Source: Sporopachydermia quercuum (Eukaryota; Ascomycota; Sporopachydermiomycetes; Sporopachydermiales; Sporopachydermiaceae). From it: a stretch of DNA of 64,000 nt. The DNA lies in NCBI GenBank assembly GCA_001599295.1, contig BCGN01000009.1, positions 248,001-312,000 on the forward strand. Reading direction: 5' to 3'. Of this stretch, positions 33,198 through 43,910 are shown one piece after another. The translations under genes were made by a program, and so were the position numbers. Under the pieces are notes generated by a model. That model was not told the DNA's origin. It did no database searches and saw nothing but the letters and a program-made list of their open reading frames with translations. The first letter of the stretch is position 1. Each line of letters begins with the position of its first letter.

Positions 33198-33815
33198 TTA
33201 CAAATCCTTCTTATCCTCTATTTCCTTGGGTTCACCATTTGCTCCCTCTTCGTTTGCATCTTCTACCTTCTCACCTCTGGTTTCAAACACCTGGGAGTGT
33301 GAGATGTATAATGAATACCCCAAAAAAGATCCAGCAATTACCAACACAACCAATAAAACGGTCACCGGTCCTTCAATCGCCCACTCCCGGGGTGGGAACA
33401 CTTTACGAAGTGGGTCATCCACAGCACAAAATGGCTAAATTATTATGTTAGAAGACTTGCTCGTTTGAGAGTCTCAACTTCTCTCTATACTCCTCTTTGT
33501 CTTCAAACAATACAGTACNACAGTCCCTTCTGTTTAGCTCATTGCTACCACCAAAATAAACACATACCAAAATCAGCAGCCATACAAAATAATAGGCAAA
33601 AACTAAGGTGACAATAATAAGCATCAGTGATGTCCCAACATAATAATTTTCGTACTCTCTGTTGATCACCTTCTACATATACGTTGAATTGTGGTTAGTA
33701 TTACACGTTACCTAATCAAGTTTAGATGACAGTCAAAATTTCAATGGAATATCCCACTTTTCCCTAATTATTCACATACTGGTTTGTATTCGGTGGTCCA
33801 TAAAGATTGTGACAT
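33198..33815 (-). CDS. DPM2: Dolichol-phosphate mannosyltransferase subunit 2 (3 exons)
   Basis: Exons 33815-33780, 33672-33568 and 33434-33198 give 125 residues. Intron 1 (107 bases) has GTATGT, TACTAAC and TAG; intron 2 (133 bases) has GTATGT, CTAAC and TAG; both are phase 0. The product starts MSQSLWTTEYKP. It has two membrane segments (LMLIIVTLVFAYYFVWLLIL and VTVLLVVLVIAGSFLGYSLYI) separated by a short loop with PREWA, the DPM2 layout (human PRAYA), and a polar acidic tail about 40 residues longer than human DPM2. DPM2 stabilises the catalytic Dpm1 in the ER membrane and also associates with the GPI-GlcNAc transferase. S. cerevisiae has a single self-anchored Dpm1 and no DPM2, so this yeast probably uses the multi-subunit enzyme. 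Confidence 0.9.
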
Positions 33816-34424
33816 TTCCTTTGATTTCCTCAGCTTTTAGTTCACTATTCAGTTGCTTGTCGTATATATGGTTATTTGTCTGTATGCTACGGATTGATCC
33901 TAACGCTCACTGTATAATTTTCTCCACCCAGTTACAGTTATCTCCTCCTATAATGTAATAGTAAGCACGATAATCTCCACAATTTGTAGTTTATCTTATC
34001 TTAAGCAAAATAGACCAAAAACCTGTCTAATAATGTTTATTATCCAAAGAACTATGTAAATATATTACTTTTATATGGCAAGCTAGCAATAAAAAAGAAA
34101 AGAAGGAAAATATTTGTAAATTATTCAAAATTAGACTTATGTCGTAAATATTCACATGCTTCTAAAGGTAACTTGGGTTGAGTTGCAAAGTCTTGATTTG
34201 GAAATGGACCATGTGTTGTATGTAAGGAGATGTGATGTTACAAGTGCGTGAGACGAGTGAGACCTGAAGTTCAGGATTGGATATAGGAATGAAGCCAAAG
34301 AGAATGTTTGTAAGTGAGACGTAGGCGGGAAAGCATGGCCTGAAAGTAGTATATGTAAGTGAGGAAGAGATATTTTTAGATGGAGTCGGTAACGGTTGGC
34401 TGTTGAGGCCCCCATGGGTGGGTA
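33816..34424. other. Intergenic DPM2 to putative small gene
   Basis: 5' region of DPM2 on the minus strand. Between 34170 and 34380 there are three GTAAG/GTAAGT motifs on the plus strand without recognisable exons; frames of 87-114 codons on the minus strand lack protein character. Confidence 0.4.
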
Positions 34425-34769
34425 ATGGAATCCAGCCGCGGAGTCCTNATGATTGAAGCACCAATGTTAGAATGTGAGGATAGAGAGAGTATAATGAAAG
34501 AAACAATCATAGTTGAGGTGCCATCAAGTAACAAATCAAAAAGAGTACTAAAAACTGAATTACTGGCTTGGAAAAGTAATACAACAAAAGAAATCCCAGT
34601 AAGTCCCGAGTTTCTCTCCTATCCTTTAAACCCTCCTGTCAGACATTATGATAAAGCACAACATATGTCCATTATTCTTCAATCAGTTTTCATTATTCAT
34701 AGAGTATCGGATAACACTAACTATCTTAAATAATAGCATAGTACTCATTATATTTCTCGACGTCAATAA
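34425..34769 (+). CDS. Putative small spliced protein, unknown
   Basis: I do not recognise this. Exon 1 34425-34598 (58 codons, starting MESSRGV) ends exactly at a GTAAGT donor; an intron of 138 bases contains CACTAAC and ends in AATAG at 34736; exon 2 34737-34769 adds ten residues (HSTHYISRRQ) and a stop, giving 68 residues in phase 0. Exon 1 has balanced, soluble-protein composition (EDRESIMKETIIVEVPSSNK), unlike the surrounding AT-driven frames. Intron size and signals match the confident introns of this window. The start is uncertain: another ATG lies inside at 34449 and an upstream exon is possible. It could be a chance frame. Confidence 0.4.
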
Positions 34770-36247
34770 CATCTCATCAATAGAACAATCAAGGAGAAAC
34801 AACCACTTGATCAACTAAACCTGCGCCAAAAGATAATGACATCATGTCTCAATCCATGGTCCTTTGTGATGACATTTAAGTTAAAAACATCATGCATCAT
34901 CCTGCGGAACACTGCACGGTTCATCATTTCGCCTATTGATACAATTTATTCTGATAGTTCAGTTAAATGCCGTCATAATGCTTAAATTGACTGCAGAATT
35001 TCCCGATCACCAAATAGCAACAAATGAGAAACCCGTTTGATTGATTATAATTTAATCAATAAGCCGTTGCTTGAAAGTTAATTGAATCCATTTCAGTTCA
35101 CAAAACCCTCCATCTCGATACTGTGTTTGTTCAATTATTTTGTCGTTAGGGAAAGCCATGTTTCGACGTTCAAACTTCACATCTCCAATAGTCAATTCCG
35201 AAATCAATGGCTTTCCAAACAAGCACCCCAGATTTTACATTTAATCATCAGTTCCTATGTTTGAACATAAAACAAAATGGAATTGAGGAGAATGTATACG
35301 AAATAAATGGTAGTAAAATCTGAAATTATAACCAGTTTGATGTTAGTTTTTATTTTCATTGTATCATTGACTAATGAAATGTCAAAATAATTGTTTGTAT
35401 GGTAGCTTACCGAAGGTTCCATGCCTGCCATAGCATAAGCCGTACAGTAGATATCAATTATTACTATTTATCATCCTTCCAACCTTCATAACAAAAAGAA
35501 AAGGCTATTCAAATTTTATAATTGTCATCACCAGCTACTACTAAATTTATATCGATATTTTCGTTGCGGCATTTGGCCTCGCTCATTTGATTTTGCTAAT
35601 CAGATCTCCCATGTTCTCCAGGAATTTCCGTTATTCTCTACTCTCTGAAACAGACAAATCTCAACGTAGAATCCAANTATATACTGCTTCCAACACAAAC
35701 ACCAACTCTTTAATCTCACTATTTTCCCCTTGAAATACTCATACTTTATCGGATGATAAACCAATCCAATTTACTCCCTTTATCCCTCATCTCTACTCCT
35801 CATCCCTAGCAAGCGCAAGCAGAAAAAAGTCAGGGACTATTGATTCCAATGCATTCATCATAATGCATCTTACATCATCGACTAATTGTGTCAAAATACT
35901 CTCAACCTACTATTTACTATTTATATACTATACATATAATTATACTAAATACACCCTGATCAATTATAATTGTATTCCCTCTATCATCTATCCATCTGAG
36001 TTCCCGTTAACCTGCATGCTCCATTAGTCTCTCAATTGCACTTGGTATGCCAAATCCAAAACCAGAATTAAAGTTATACCCGATCTTTATTTAACTCCAG
36101 CTTCATCCATTTTTCTTCTTTTCCTTCTTTGTAAGGATTTAAGCGATAGGACTGAGAAGAAATAACAATAGACAGTAATAGTATAGCAACATTTGTTACA
36201 TTAGGAAGATTATTTGAAAGGAATAAGTTCAGGTATATTGTTATAAG
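34770..36247. other. Intergenic upstream of SOD2
   Basis: About 1.5 kb of AT-rich DNA; the SOD2-proximal part contains pyrimidine-rich stretches (35680-35820, 36095-36130) typical of a strong yeast promoter, and one CCCCT element (about 35726). No gene recognised. Confidence 0.45.
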
Positions 36248-37054
36248 ATGGCTAGTATCAGAACAATTGCACGACCATTGGCAGGAGCTAAAAAGGTTGC
36301 CTTCTCATCAATTGCCTCTGTGAGAACTAAGGTAACTCTTCCTGACTTGGATTACGATTATGGTGATTTGGAACCATACATTTCTGCTGAAATCAACAAA
36401 GTAAGAGCATTTTGATATNGGAAAAAGATAATTGAGTGTTGATGTTCGGATTTCACATGCGAATTGCCCTACTCCATGAGTGAGTGGAGTTTTCAGTATC
36501 TACGTCAAATACTAACTTGCATGCTATAGTTACACTATACTAAGCATCATCAAACTTATGTCAATGGATTGAACGCTGCTGTTGAACAGTTCCAAGAAGC
36601 TGAAGCTGTTCAAGATATCAAAAAGTTAGCCACTTTACAACAAGCCATCAGGTTCCATGGTGGTGGTTACCTCAACCATAACATCTTCTGGAAGAGTTTG
36701 GCTCCCCCAAAGAATGGAGGTGGTGAACCTCCAGCAGCTGGTTCTGAGCTTGCCAAGGCTATTGAAGCTAATTACGGTTCATTAGACAAGTTGATTGCTC
36801 TTACTAACACCAAACTAGCAGGTATCCAAGGTTCTGGCTGGGCTTGGATTGTCAAGAGTAAGGAAAACAACTCTTTAGACGTTGTTACTACTGCTAACCA
36901 AGATATTTGCCCTTCCAACTATATTCCTTTAGTTGGTATTGATGCCTGGGAACATGCTTATTACTTGCAATATCAAAACGTTAAGGTTGACTATTTCAAG
37001 GCTATCTGGAACGTGATTAACTGGAAGGAAGCTGCTAAGAGATACTCTGCTTAA
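36248..37054 (+). CDS. SOD2: Mitochondrial manganese superoxide dismutase (2 exons)
   Basis: Exon 1 36248-36400 and exon 2 36530-37054 (intron 129 bases, GTAAGA...TACTAAC...TAG, phase 0) give 225 residues. The first ~27 residues are basic and lack acidic residues (MASIRTIARPLAGAKKVAF), a mitochondrial presequence; the mature protein begins near KVTLPDLDYDYG. Metal ligands of the Fe/Mn family are present: His in LHYTKHH, His in YLNHNIFW, then Asp and His in GIDAWEHAYYLQYQ. The GGG and QGSGWAW surroundings favour Mn. It dismutes superoxide in the matrix. The exon junction falls just before the first metal-binding helix. A second intron is not needed. One ambiguous base lies in the intron. Confidence 0.98.
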
Positions 37055-37597
37055 TTTTGACCATCAAAAATTTTGATCTCTGGAGATTTAATAGTTTTTG
37101 TTTGACAGAACTCCTTTTTACTTCTCCTCTTTTTTGAAAATCTTAATGTTCTTTAGGGACTTCATTTCATCTCTTTTTGCTTTCAATATTTACATAAGAC
37201 CTGAACTTTCACTTTGTTTGGAATACCAATTGCTTCATGAAATGCGTTCATTGAAATGAATAGGATTCAGTCTAATAAGTATAAGTTTTCTCGTAGCCAT
37301 TATTTTCATGGACTATTAAATAGCCATTACGACTATTTCGATTAATAATGTTGTTCAAACTGTCCTACTAAAGATGAACGTATAACAAGTATATGTATAT
37401 ACAAATTGACTAGTACCAATTAAGGGTCATTTTGCCAGAATTATTTAGCTATTCCAAATCAAAGCAATTTTCATTGCTTAGAACAACTGATAACAATTCT
37501 GTTCTTTGTTTAGAACTATATATATTCGTTACAGATATTCAAGTCGATTGATCTAGTAATAAGAGCTTTTTATTGGGGAACCAGACTTTTTCTAGAC
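37055..37597. other. Convergent intergenic region SOD2/AHA1
   Basis: AT-rich 3' flanks of both genes with T-rich runs just after SOD2; no gene. Confidence 0.5.
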
Positions 37598-38608
37598 CTA
37601 AAGAACAGCTCCAAAGCCAAAAGTGATCTTAATGGCTTTGACGTAGTATTCTTCAAAATTGTTCTGAGTAGCTTCTTCTTGACCAATTGGAATGCCATCC
37701 CAGAAAACAGCCATTGTAGTCTCACCTTCACCNTGGTGAAGATTTAATTTCATATGAGCAAAATGACCATCTTGCCAATCTTTCAAACGCCACAACATTT
37801 CGATTTTGTTATTCTTCTCAAGCTTTTGGATCTTACCTTCAATATTACCACCAAATAAGGTGAATTCACGACCTTCTTCTGGAGCAATATTTGAAGGATG
37901 ACGAGTCCACATTTGAACCAATTCTGGCTTCAAAAGAGTATCATACAGCATTTCAGCAGTAGTATTGAATGTGGGCTCTAGGTGTAAAGTAGAAGTATTG
38001 TACTTAGGAACTTTTCCTGAACCCGACGAAGAACCTGCACCAATTGCTGTCTTCTTGACTTCGTTTTCAACAACTTTATCACCACGGACTTTTGCTTGTT
38101 CAGCAACAGATTTCTGACTTTCCAATGTTAACTTGGATGAGACTTGTTCTGGTGGATGTTGAATATCAGAACTGTTCAATATGATCAAATCAGGACCAAA
38201 GCCATATAAAATCTTTCGGAGTTCTGGAACAAGTTTCTCTCTTGCTAACTCATGAACTTTTCTTGTATCATTATCTTCAGAATATACGCTGATATCAAAC
38301 TGATAGTCGTCTAGTTCAGAATCATAGGCGATTTCGGGAATTGTGATTGAACCAGTTGCTTCTTTATCGTCAACTTTCCCTGCTAAATTCAGTACCATCC
38401 GAACATCGAAAAGAGAAATTACTTTGCCTTTTCGCTGTGAAACATCAACATCTCCTTCAACTGATGATACCGATGAAATAGAAGCTGTCACATCACCTTT
38501 ATCAGAGCTCACACTCAATCCAGTCAACTTGTCTTTGAAATATGTTTTAGACCACTCAAGACAGTTCTTGTCAACCCAGTGCCAGTTATTAGGATTGTTC
38601 ACTACCAT
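37598..38608 (-). CDS. AHA1: Activator of Hsp90 ATPase
   Basis: 336 residues. The start MVVNNPNNWHWVDKNCLEWSKTYF is the highly conserved N-terminus of Aha1, so the ATG at 38608 is chosen over an extension of 11 codons. The N-terminal domain (about 1-155) binds the Hsp90 middle segment. A Lys/Ser-rich linker follows, then the C-terminal SRPBCC/AHSA1 domain (about 200-336; LEPTFNTTAEMLYDTLL, LFGGNIEGKI, WRLKDW). It stimulates Hsp90 ATP hydrolysis in the cytosol. One ambiguous base near 37733 lies in a loop codon of the AHSA1 domain. Confidence 0.97.
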   Translation of the reverse strand: MVVNNPNNWHWVDKNCLEWSKTYFKDKLTGLSVSSDKGDVTASISSVSSVEGDVDVSQRKGKVISLFDVRMVLNLAGKVDDKEATGSITIPEIAYDSELDDYQFDISVYSEDNDTRKVHELAREKLVPELRKILYGFGPDLIILNSSDIQHPPEQVSSKLTLESQKSVAEQAKVRGDKVVENEVKKTAIGAGSSSGSGKVPKYNTSTLHLEPTFNTTAEMLYDTLLKPELVQMWTRHPSNIAPEEGREFTLFGGNIEGKIQKLEKNNKIEMLWRLKDWQDGHFAHMKLNLHXGEGETTMAVFWDGIPIGQEEATQNNFEEYYVKAIKITFGFGAVL

Positions 38609-39030
38609 TGTTAACGTTAGATATGTAATGTCAGAAATCACACTTCAATTGTCCTTACTTCTGCAATAATACTCTTGAGAAATGAGAAATCTGTTACTCA
38701 GTGGGATAATCTATTTAACTGTATGTTTAAATTGATCCTGTTAAATACTTGTTGTCACATTGTGTTATCATCATCGGCCCTGCTATAAAGGTTTATCTCG
38801 TAATCAGAAATGAAAAAGTCTGGAAAATTCTATTGATAATCCACGTGACCTTAACGTTCCCAAAGAGGGCAGACATGTTTGCGGAGAAAATAAAGGTTTA
38901 TATTCTCTGGTATTTGGAATATCGGAAACAATGATGGTCAAATGCTCTCATTCACTTGTCATACAAAAGTACTGTTTTAACAATAAATATATTCATAAAA
39001 GTCATTATGCATTATATGTTTATANGTTGA
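38609..39030. other. Intergenic AHA1 5' to UPC2-like 3'
   Basis: Short promoter region of AHA1. I could not identify a clean array of three heat-shock GAA/TTC blocks. No gene. Confidence 0.45.
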
Positions 39031-40611
39031 CTATGTATTTTTCGATTGCGTCTGATCTAGTGAATTGTATGATCCAGATGTAGTGCCCGGTGCTGCATTA
39101 CTAGAAGACCTGGAGCTAGAATCTGTTTGTTCATCGTCCTTCGTGAAAAGCCTATTAACTGAGTCATTGGCAAAATTACCCTTGTTGGAAGATATGTTGT
39201 GTAAATCGTCGACAAAAGACGCAGTAATTGGTGGTATCATCAGCTCGTCATTATTCTGTTGACTGCTGTCATTATTACCATCTTTCATTGAATTGTTATT
39301 TGCTCCACTAGAAAAGGGATCCATATCATCAGGGAGAATATTAGCCACACCATTTAAAAACCAAACTCGATCCTTCATTTCAGCTGTATACACTTGAAGA
39401 AACTTATAATATGATCGTAATATTCTTCTGGCAGTTATATCTCCTGTTGATAATAATTGAACAAACTTAGTGTCTAGTAATGCAGGAAAAGCAAATATCC
39501 GCGATAGAAAATCCTTTTTGAACCTTTCTTGGTTAATCAGCTTATCCAGATATGCAAGGGTGATCAAATAAGGAGACCCATATTCAATTGGAAACAAATC
39601 GGCGATATCTTCGTCAAGGCATTTTATATCAGGTCCGTTGTTTTGCCTTTGATCAATGAGATTCAAGTTTCCCAAATCACTTAAATCTACTGAAATCAGG
39701 TTATAGAAACGAGAGGATTGCTTCAAAGGCCAAATTGCAGTCAGAATAGTTGCTGCACCTCGGACATGATAAATCCATGCTAATGGAGGCAAAGATGCAA
39801 CCTCCTCAGGTTCTTCTGTTGTTCTTGCTGATCCGTTAGAATCTAAAGATGCTTCATGAGATACGCCAGTCAGGGTACTTTCAGATGTTTCTGATGAATC
39901 TTCACCGGAGTCTAACCGTGAGGGTTGTGCATTTGCCAATGAGTCCATGATCAATATAATGGCACTTGCAACCAGAGCATCCGTATTATCATCATTGATA
40001 TTTAACACAGCTTCCCGCAGTAAACGAAGCGCATATCCTCTGTGTAATGTTATGTATCGATCAAACTCATGTCTTTTCTGAACCTTGCATAAATGCGATG
40101 CTGATAACGCTAATACTGTATGCATGAGGTAAGGGAAGCGAAATGCTAACTGAGGAACATCATGACGCCATATATCTTCACTGGACAAACCTGCATCAAC
40201 AACTGTAGGCCAAACATAGGTTAAATAATGGAAAAACAGTTGAAGATCTACCATATTCAAAGAAGAGTTCTCAGGAAGAGTTTGAGCACCTAAACTAGTA
40301 TCAAACTCCAAGGTTGGGTTTCTTCCCATTGAATTTGCTTCCATTTGTCCCGTGACGTTTGCTGATAGAAATGGTACTGACATACCATCAGAGCTGTCTT
40401 TCTTCGTAGCCCCATCTTCGGTTAGGTATGAGCATTCTAAGCCCATATGCTGACATTTCTTACATATTGGTTTAGTTTCATCACATTTCACTCTTCTTCG
40501 TTTACAAGTTTTGCAACCTCTCCTGGATTTTTGATGGAATCTCCTTTTCTTTTTGGTTTCCGACTCTTCTTTATCCTTCTGCTGAGCTTCTGTCTTTTCG
40601 TTTTCACTCAT
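39031..40611 (-). CDS. Zn2Cys6 transcription factor, Upc2/Ecm22-like
   Basis: 526 residues. A Zn2Cys6 cluster with Cys33, 36, 43, 50, 53 and 60 (spacing 2-6-6-2-6) is preceded by a basic stretch [12 protein letters not shown], and the sequence [18 protein letters not shown] matches the Upc2/Ecm22 group. After a linker, [24 protein letters not shown] and [20 protein letters not shown] match the ligand-sensing domain of sterol-uptake regulators. Upc2 activates ergosterol biosynthesis and uptake genes when sterol is low. The protein is shorter than S. cerevisiae Upc2 (about 900 residues) and ends in a Ser/Asn-rich tail. Other members of the same fungal family (not only sterol regulators) share this layout, so the regulon is not certain. 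Confidence 0.8.
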   Translation of the reverse strand: MSENEKTEAQQKDKEESETKKKRRFHQKSRRGCKTCKRRRVKCDETKPICKKCQHMGLECSYLTEDGATKKDSSDGMSVPFLSANVTGQMEANSMGRNPTLEFDTSLGAQTLPENSSLNMVDLQLFFHYLTYVWPTVVDAGLSSEDIWRHDVPQLAFRFPYLMHTVLALSASHLCKVQKRHEFDRYITLHRGYALRLLREAVLNINDDNTDALVASAIILIMDSLANAQPSRLDSGEDSSETSESTLTGVSHEASLDSNGSARTTEEPEEVASLPPLAWIYHVRGAATILTAIWPLKQSSRFYNLISVDLSDLGNLNLIDQRQNNGPDIKCLDEDIADLFPIEYGSPYLITLAYLDKLINQERFKKDFLSRIFAFPALLDTKFVQLLSTGDITARRILRSYYKFLQVYTAEMKDRVWFLNGVANILPDDMDPFSSGANNNSMKDGNNDSSQQNNDELMIPPITASFVDDLHNISSNKGNFANDSVNRLFTKDDEQTDSSSRSSSNAAPGTTSGSYNSLDQTQSKNT

Positions 40612-41964
40612 TGTTAGATCTCAATGTATTTCGTTCTATGTTATAGGTTTTTAAGGCCTACCATGCTTATTATTTGCTAGGGATATAATGCAAAAACCGG
40701 TTTCAAAGGTTCAATTGTTTTTCTGACTTATAGTTGACAAAAAAAAATTAGAGAAACTGAAATCTTTACTTGACTCAGCAGTAAGTTTTTTTTTGAGACT
40801 CTCAATGATTATTTCGACTAACTCTAGTCTTCTAAGTGTGCCTGTCTCAGTTACTTGAAAAGTACCTGTAGAATTATTGCGACGTCTTTTTCCCTGATAT
40901 CAATAGTTTCCCTGGATACAAATCAACTGGTATTAAAAGCGTATGCGTATATAATGTAATACAACTTGTCAAATATGCATCTACCGGTGAATCTCTCTAT
41001 GCAATGGATGTTGAACCATACAAAGAGCTTTCGGGAACGGTCTTGTTTTTTGAATCACCAGCTCTAGTGATAGATTTCAGTTGAGCCAAGGTTGGAAAAT
41101 TGCTGCTTATCAAAACAATAAATCATAGAGTTAGGGTGAATATAAGAACTGTTGAAAGCGAAATTAACACTTGTAAGCTGTGACAATGCTTATCTATCAA
41201 AACTAGTTCAGTCTAACTAAGGTTAAATTTTATCTTATAGCAGCAAACCAGCAAAATACCTTCACTAATACACCTTGATCTGTAGTTACCAATATTTTAC
41301 ATGCAAACCAAGTATCTATCAGCTCGAACCCATATAAATAATGAACTTACAGCTTAATATCAACAGAGATGCATGAAGATCTAGATTCAGATGATAAACG
41401 TAGGCAAACAGCAGTGAAAACCTGATCCTAGAAAAAAATTTACAAACTAAACTCGATTGACCTTAAAACGAACCAATAAACCTAGCCCTTTTCCATCAGA
41501 ACTGTAACTAGCTTGTTTTGAATAATTGTGAATAAAAACTATGTCTGAATCCATCACGACAAGAGATATTCTAGTAATGCTTTATACGACAGGGAAGACA
41601 ATCACATGGGAGTGAACGATGAGAACGACATTACACCCTTTCTTCTAAAAAGAAAGTAAATATGGGGTCTTAGTATAAACGAAGAGGAACGAGTGAGAGT
41701 AAAGAGATAAGGTTTAAAGCATTCCAGCTTAGGGTTTAACTTTAATCTAAGGTCTTTACCCATGTCATTTATATCCGAGATCAGATTCTATGCTCTTAGA
41801 TACTTAATATATTTACGAGATAAATATATCTAGAGGTGCGGAAAAGAGTAATAGTATATGATATAATGGGCCGTAAATTATTTTACTATAATTGTATAAT
41901 CTATGAGTCTCGATATTCAATATCCCAAGGCATCTTTCAACATATGTAATAATCAATACGGTGG
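40612..41964. other. Intergenic upstream of UPC2-like gene
   Basis: About 1.35 kb. Contains one perfect TATACGA (reverse of the sterol element TCGTATA) at 41583-41589, roughly 1 kb upstream of the UPC2-like start and 3' of the GST-fold gene. No gene recognised. Confidence 0.45.
41583..41589 (-). promoter_or_regulatory. Sterol-regulatory-element-like heptamer
   Basis: TCGTATA read on the minus strand, the core bound by Upc2-type factors. A 7-mer occurs several times by chance in a window of this size, so this is weak. Confidence 0.2.
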
Positions 41965-42777
41965 TCAATCGATAGTCTTGAGTTCAGCTTCGATTGATAG
42001 CTTTAATCCTTCGTACCATTGTCTCATCCATGGAGAAAGGTAATCGCCCTCTTCTAGAGGCTTCATTCCTAGCTTAAAAGCAAGCTCAAGCCAATATAAA
42101 TATCCAGCGACAATGAAGTCACCAAAATTTGGCTTGTCACCATATAGGTATTTACCCTTAGCGAATTTAGACTGGTCCAATCCAGTTTCTGCCCATGGGA
42201 AATGCTTCAAGTCCACTAGTTCTTCTTTCAAAGCTCGTAATTCTTTGGTATGAATATCATGCCTATTCTTCAGATCTTCCAAATTAAAGCCGGCTTCTCC
42301 TCTTTTTCTCACGAAAAAGTCTGGATCGTCTTTGCTTTGAGCCATAATAGCAGCAAGGAGTGATAGTGGGCCAGCACAACAAGTACCAAAGAGATACTTG
42401 AACAAGTACGACGTCATGGCATCAGCAAATTTCTTACGATCTACATCTCCATAAATATCGTTGTAATGCTCTTGGTTGATTTCAGTATTTCCTTTGAATT
42501 TTTCTTCAATATATTCATAAATCTTCTTCTTATCCATTACAAGATCATCACCAACTTTGATGGTGGGAACAGTATGAAAAGGGTACGCGGCATTGGGAGG
42601 AACACCTAGCTTTGACAGGTATGGTGAAATTTTATCAAGAACCAGAAATTTAGTTACATTAGGAATCTCTAAATACTGTAACAGAAGGTGCACTGGTAGA
42701 GTATTAGCAGAGAATTGTCTAGGTGTTAGATTCACCGATTCCAAATCATATAGTATGATTGTTGAGTCTTTGGTCAT
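41965..42777 (-). CDS. Glutathione S-transferase-fold protein
   Basis: 270 residues starting at the ATG at 42777 (the four codons before it begin with TTG). The N-terminal half resembles a thioredoxin-like GST domain: ILYDL strand, FSANTLPVHLLLQYLEIP helix, cis-Pro motif VPTI at about 70-73, and an MDKKKIYEYIEEKF helix. The C-terminal half has the GST alpha-domain hallmark YLYGDKPNFGDFIVAGYLYWLE. Such proteins in fungi conjugate or de-glutathionylate various substrates; nothing here fixes a substrate. A conserved catalytic Ser/Cys/Tyr cannot be pointed out with confidence. A metaxin-like role in outer-membrane import is less likely. Confidence 0.65.
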   Translation of the reverse strand: MTKDSTIILYDLESVNLTPRQFSANTLPVHLLLQYLEIPNVTKFLVLDKISPYLSKLGVPPNAAYPFHTVPTIKVGDDLVMDKKKIYEYIEEKFKGNTEINQEHYNDIYGDVDRKKFADAMTSYLFKYLFGTCCAGPLSLLAAIMAQSKDDPDFFVRKRGEAGFNLEDLKNRHDIHTKELRALKEELVDLKHFPWAETGLDQSKFAKGKYLYGDKPNFGDFIVAGYLYWLELAFKLGMKPLEEGDYLSPWMRQWYEGLKLSIEAELKTID

Positions 42778-43910
42778 TTTGGCTTTCAATTGCTTGTTTC
42801 TATGAAGTGCTGTTGAAAAAATCTCAATCTTTATGATTGTCTTTCAAGAGATAAAAACAGTTTGATCAGTTTATTACTGTTCTTTGATCCAGAGAATTAT
42901 TACTAATAGCAATTGACTGACTGCTCATCCATAGGCAACTATTCAATTGATTATCGACTAGTCAAATGTTCCAATCATCAGGACAATGATTTCGAACATA
43001 TTTAACTTGTCTCACGTCTTATTATCTTTTATACCCCTGCATTTTACCGACCAACAGATAATCCCTTTTCCAAGTTGGCTCCTCCATCTGACAATGACAA
43101 CCGTATAGCCATTGAAAAGAAAACTGGAGAAAAAGATTATCCGAATCAAGAAATAAACTTGTGAAGGCTTTATTCACCGTTTTTTCGGGACATAGTTCTT
43201 TTGGCAGTAGAGAAGTTTTCGGACAGAGCCCTTGAACGCCAGAGGGGAATTTGCTTGTCTTCTGCGCGGTGGGGACAAGTAACCCAACAAATTAGTAATC
43301 AAATGAACACAGTAAGGAGCAATGCTTACTATGAATACTAATTATATTAAGGAGATACTGGAAGAAATTTAATTAATGGTGAACAACCTATTCCTCGTAA
43401 TTATTAATTATTATTTTAGAAGGGTTTAAATACTTTACTTGCTACAATTTGAGAGTTATCATGTTGGCTTTTCTCGTACTGTCACCAGTGTTCCCCCCAG
43501 ACATTCATATGCATGTCATCTGCATGTCTAATCAATTGATTGATTCACTTGATCTAGCTTCCACTTCATTCATTGTTATCGGGATATAACAATGATTTAT
43601 TTCGCCGATGACTTTGATTGATAGATTATAAACAGAGTCATAGATAAACGGATAATCTTCATTATGCACCTTCCATATTCTGCATTCTCGAAAGTTGACC
43701 AGTCCTACACGTCTTTATAACATGACAATAATGGTTGGGCAAGACTTCAATTTGACATATAAATCACATGACTGACTGACAATACTAATACTATTATGAA
43801 GTACCATTCTAATTACTTACGATGTATTAAATTAACATTATGTAACTTATAGTAGGAACCTCTATCGCTGCATTACCTATATATATACAACTTCATCTGT
43901 CTGACATGTA
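42778..43910. other. Intergenic between GST-fold gene and CCT1
   Basis: About 1.1 kb, 5' of the GST-fold gene and 3' of CCT1 (tandem, both minus). A short higher-GC patch lies near 43190-43280. No gene or RNA identified. Confidence 0.45.

Noticed and set aside
33148-33451. Two 96-codon plus-strand frames
   Set aside because: Shadows of DPM2 exon 3 on the other strand.
34152-34506. Two overlapping minus-strand frames of 87 and 114 codons
   Set aside because: They lie opposite the putative spliced gene and in pyrimidine-rich DNA; composition is not protein-like.
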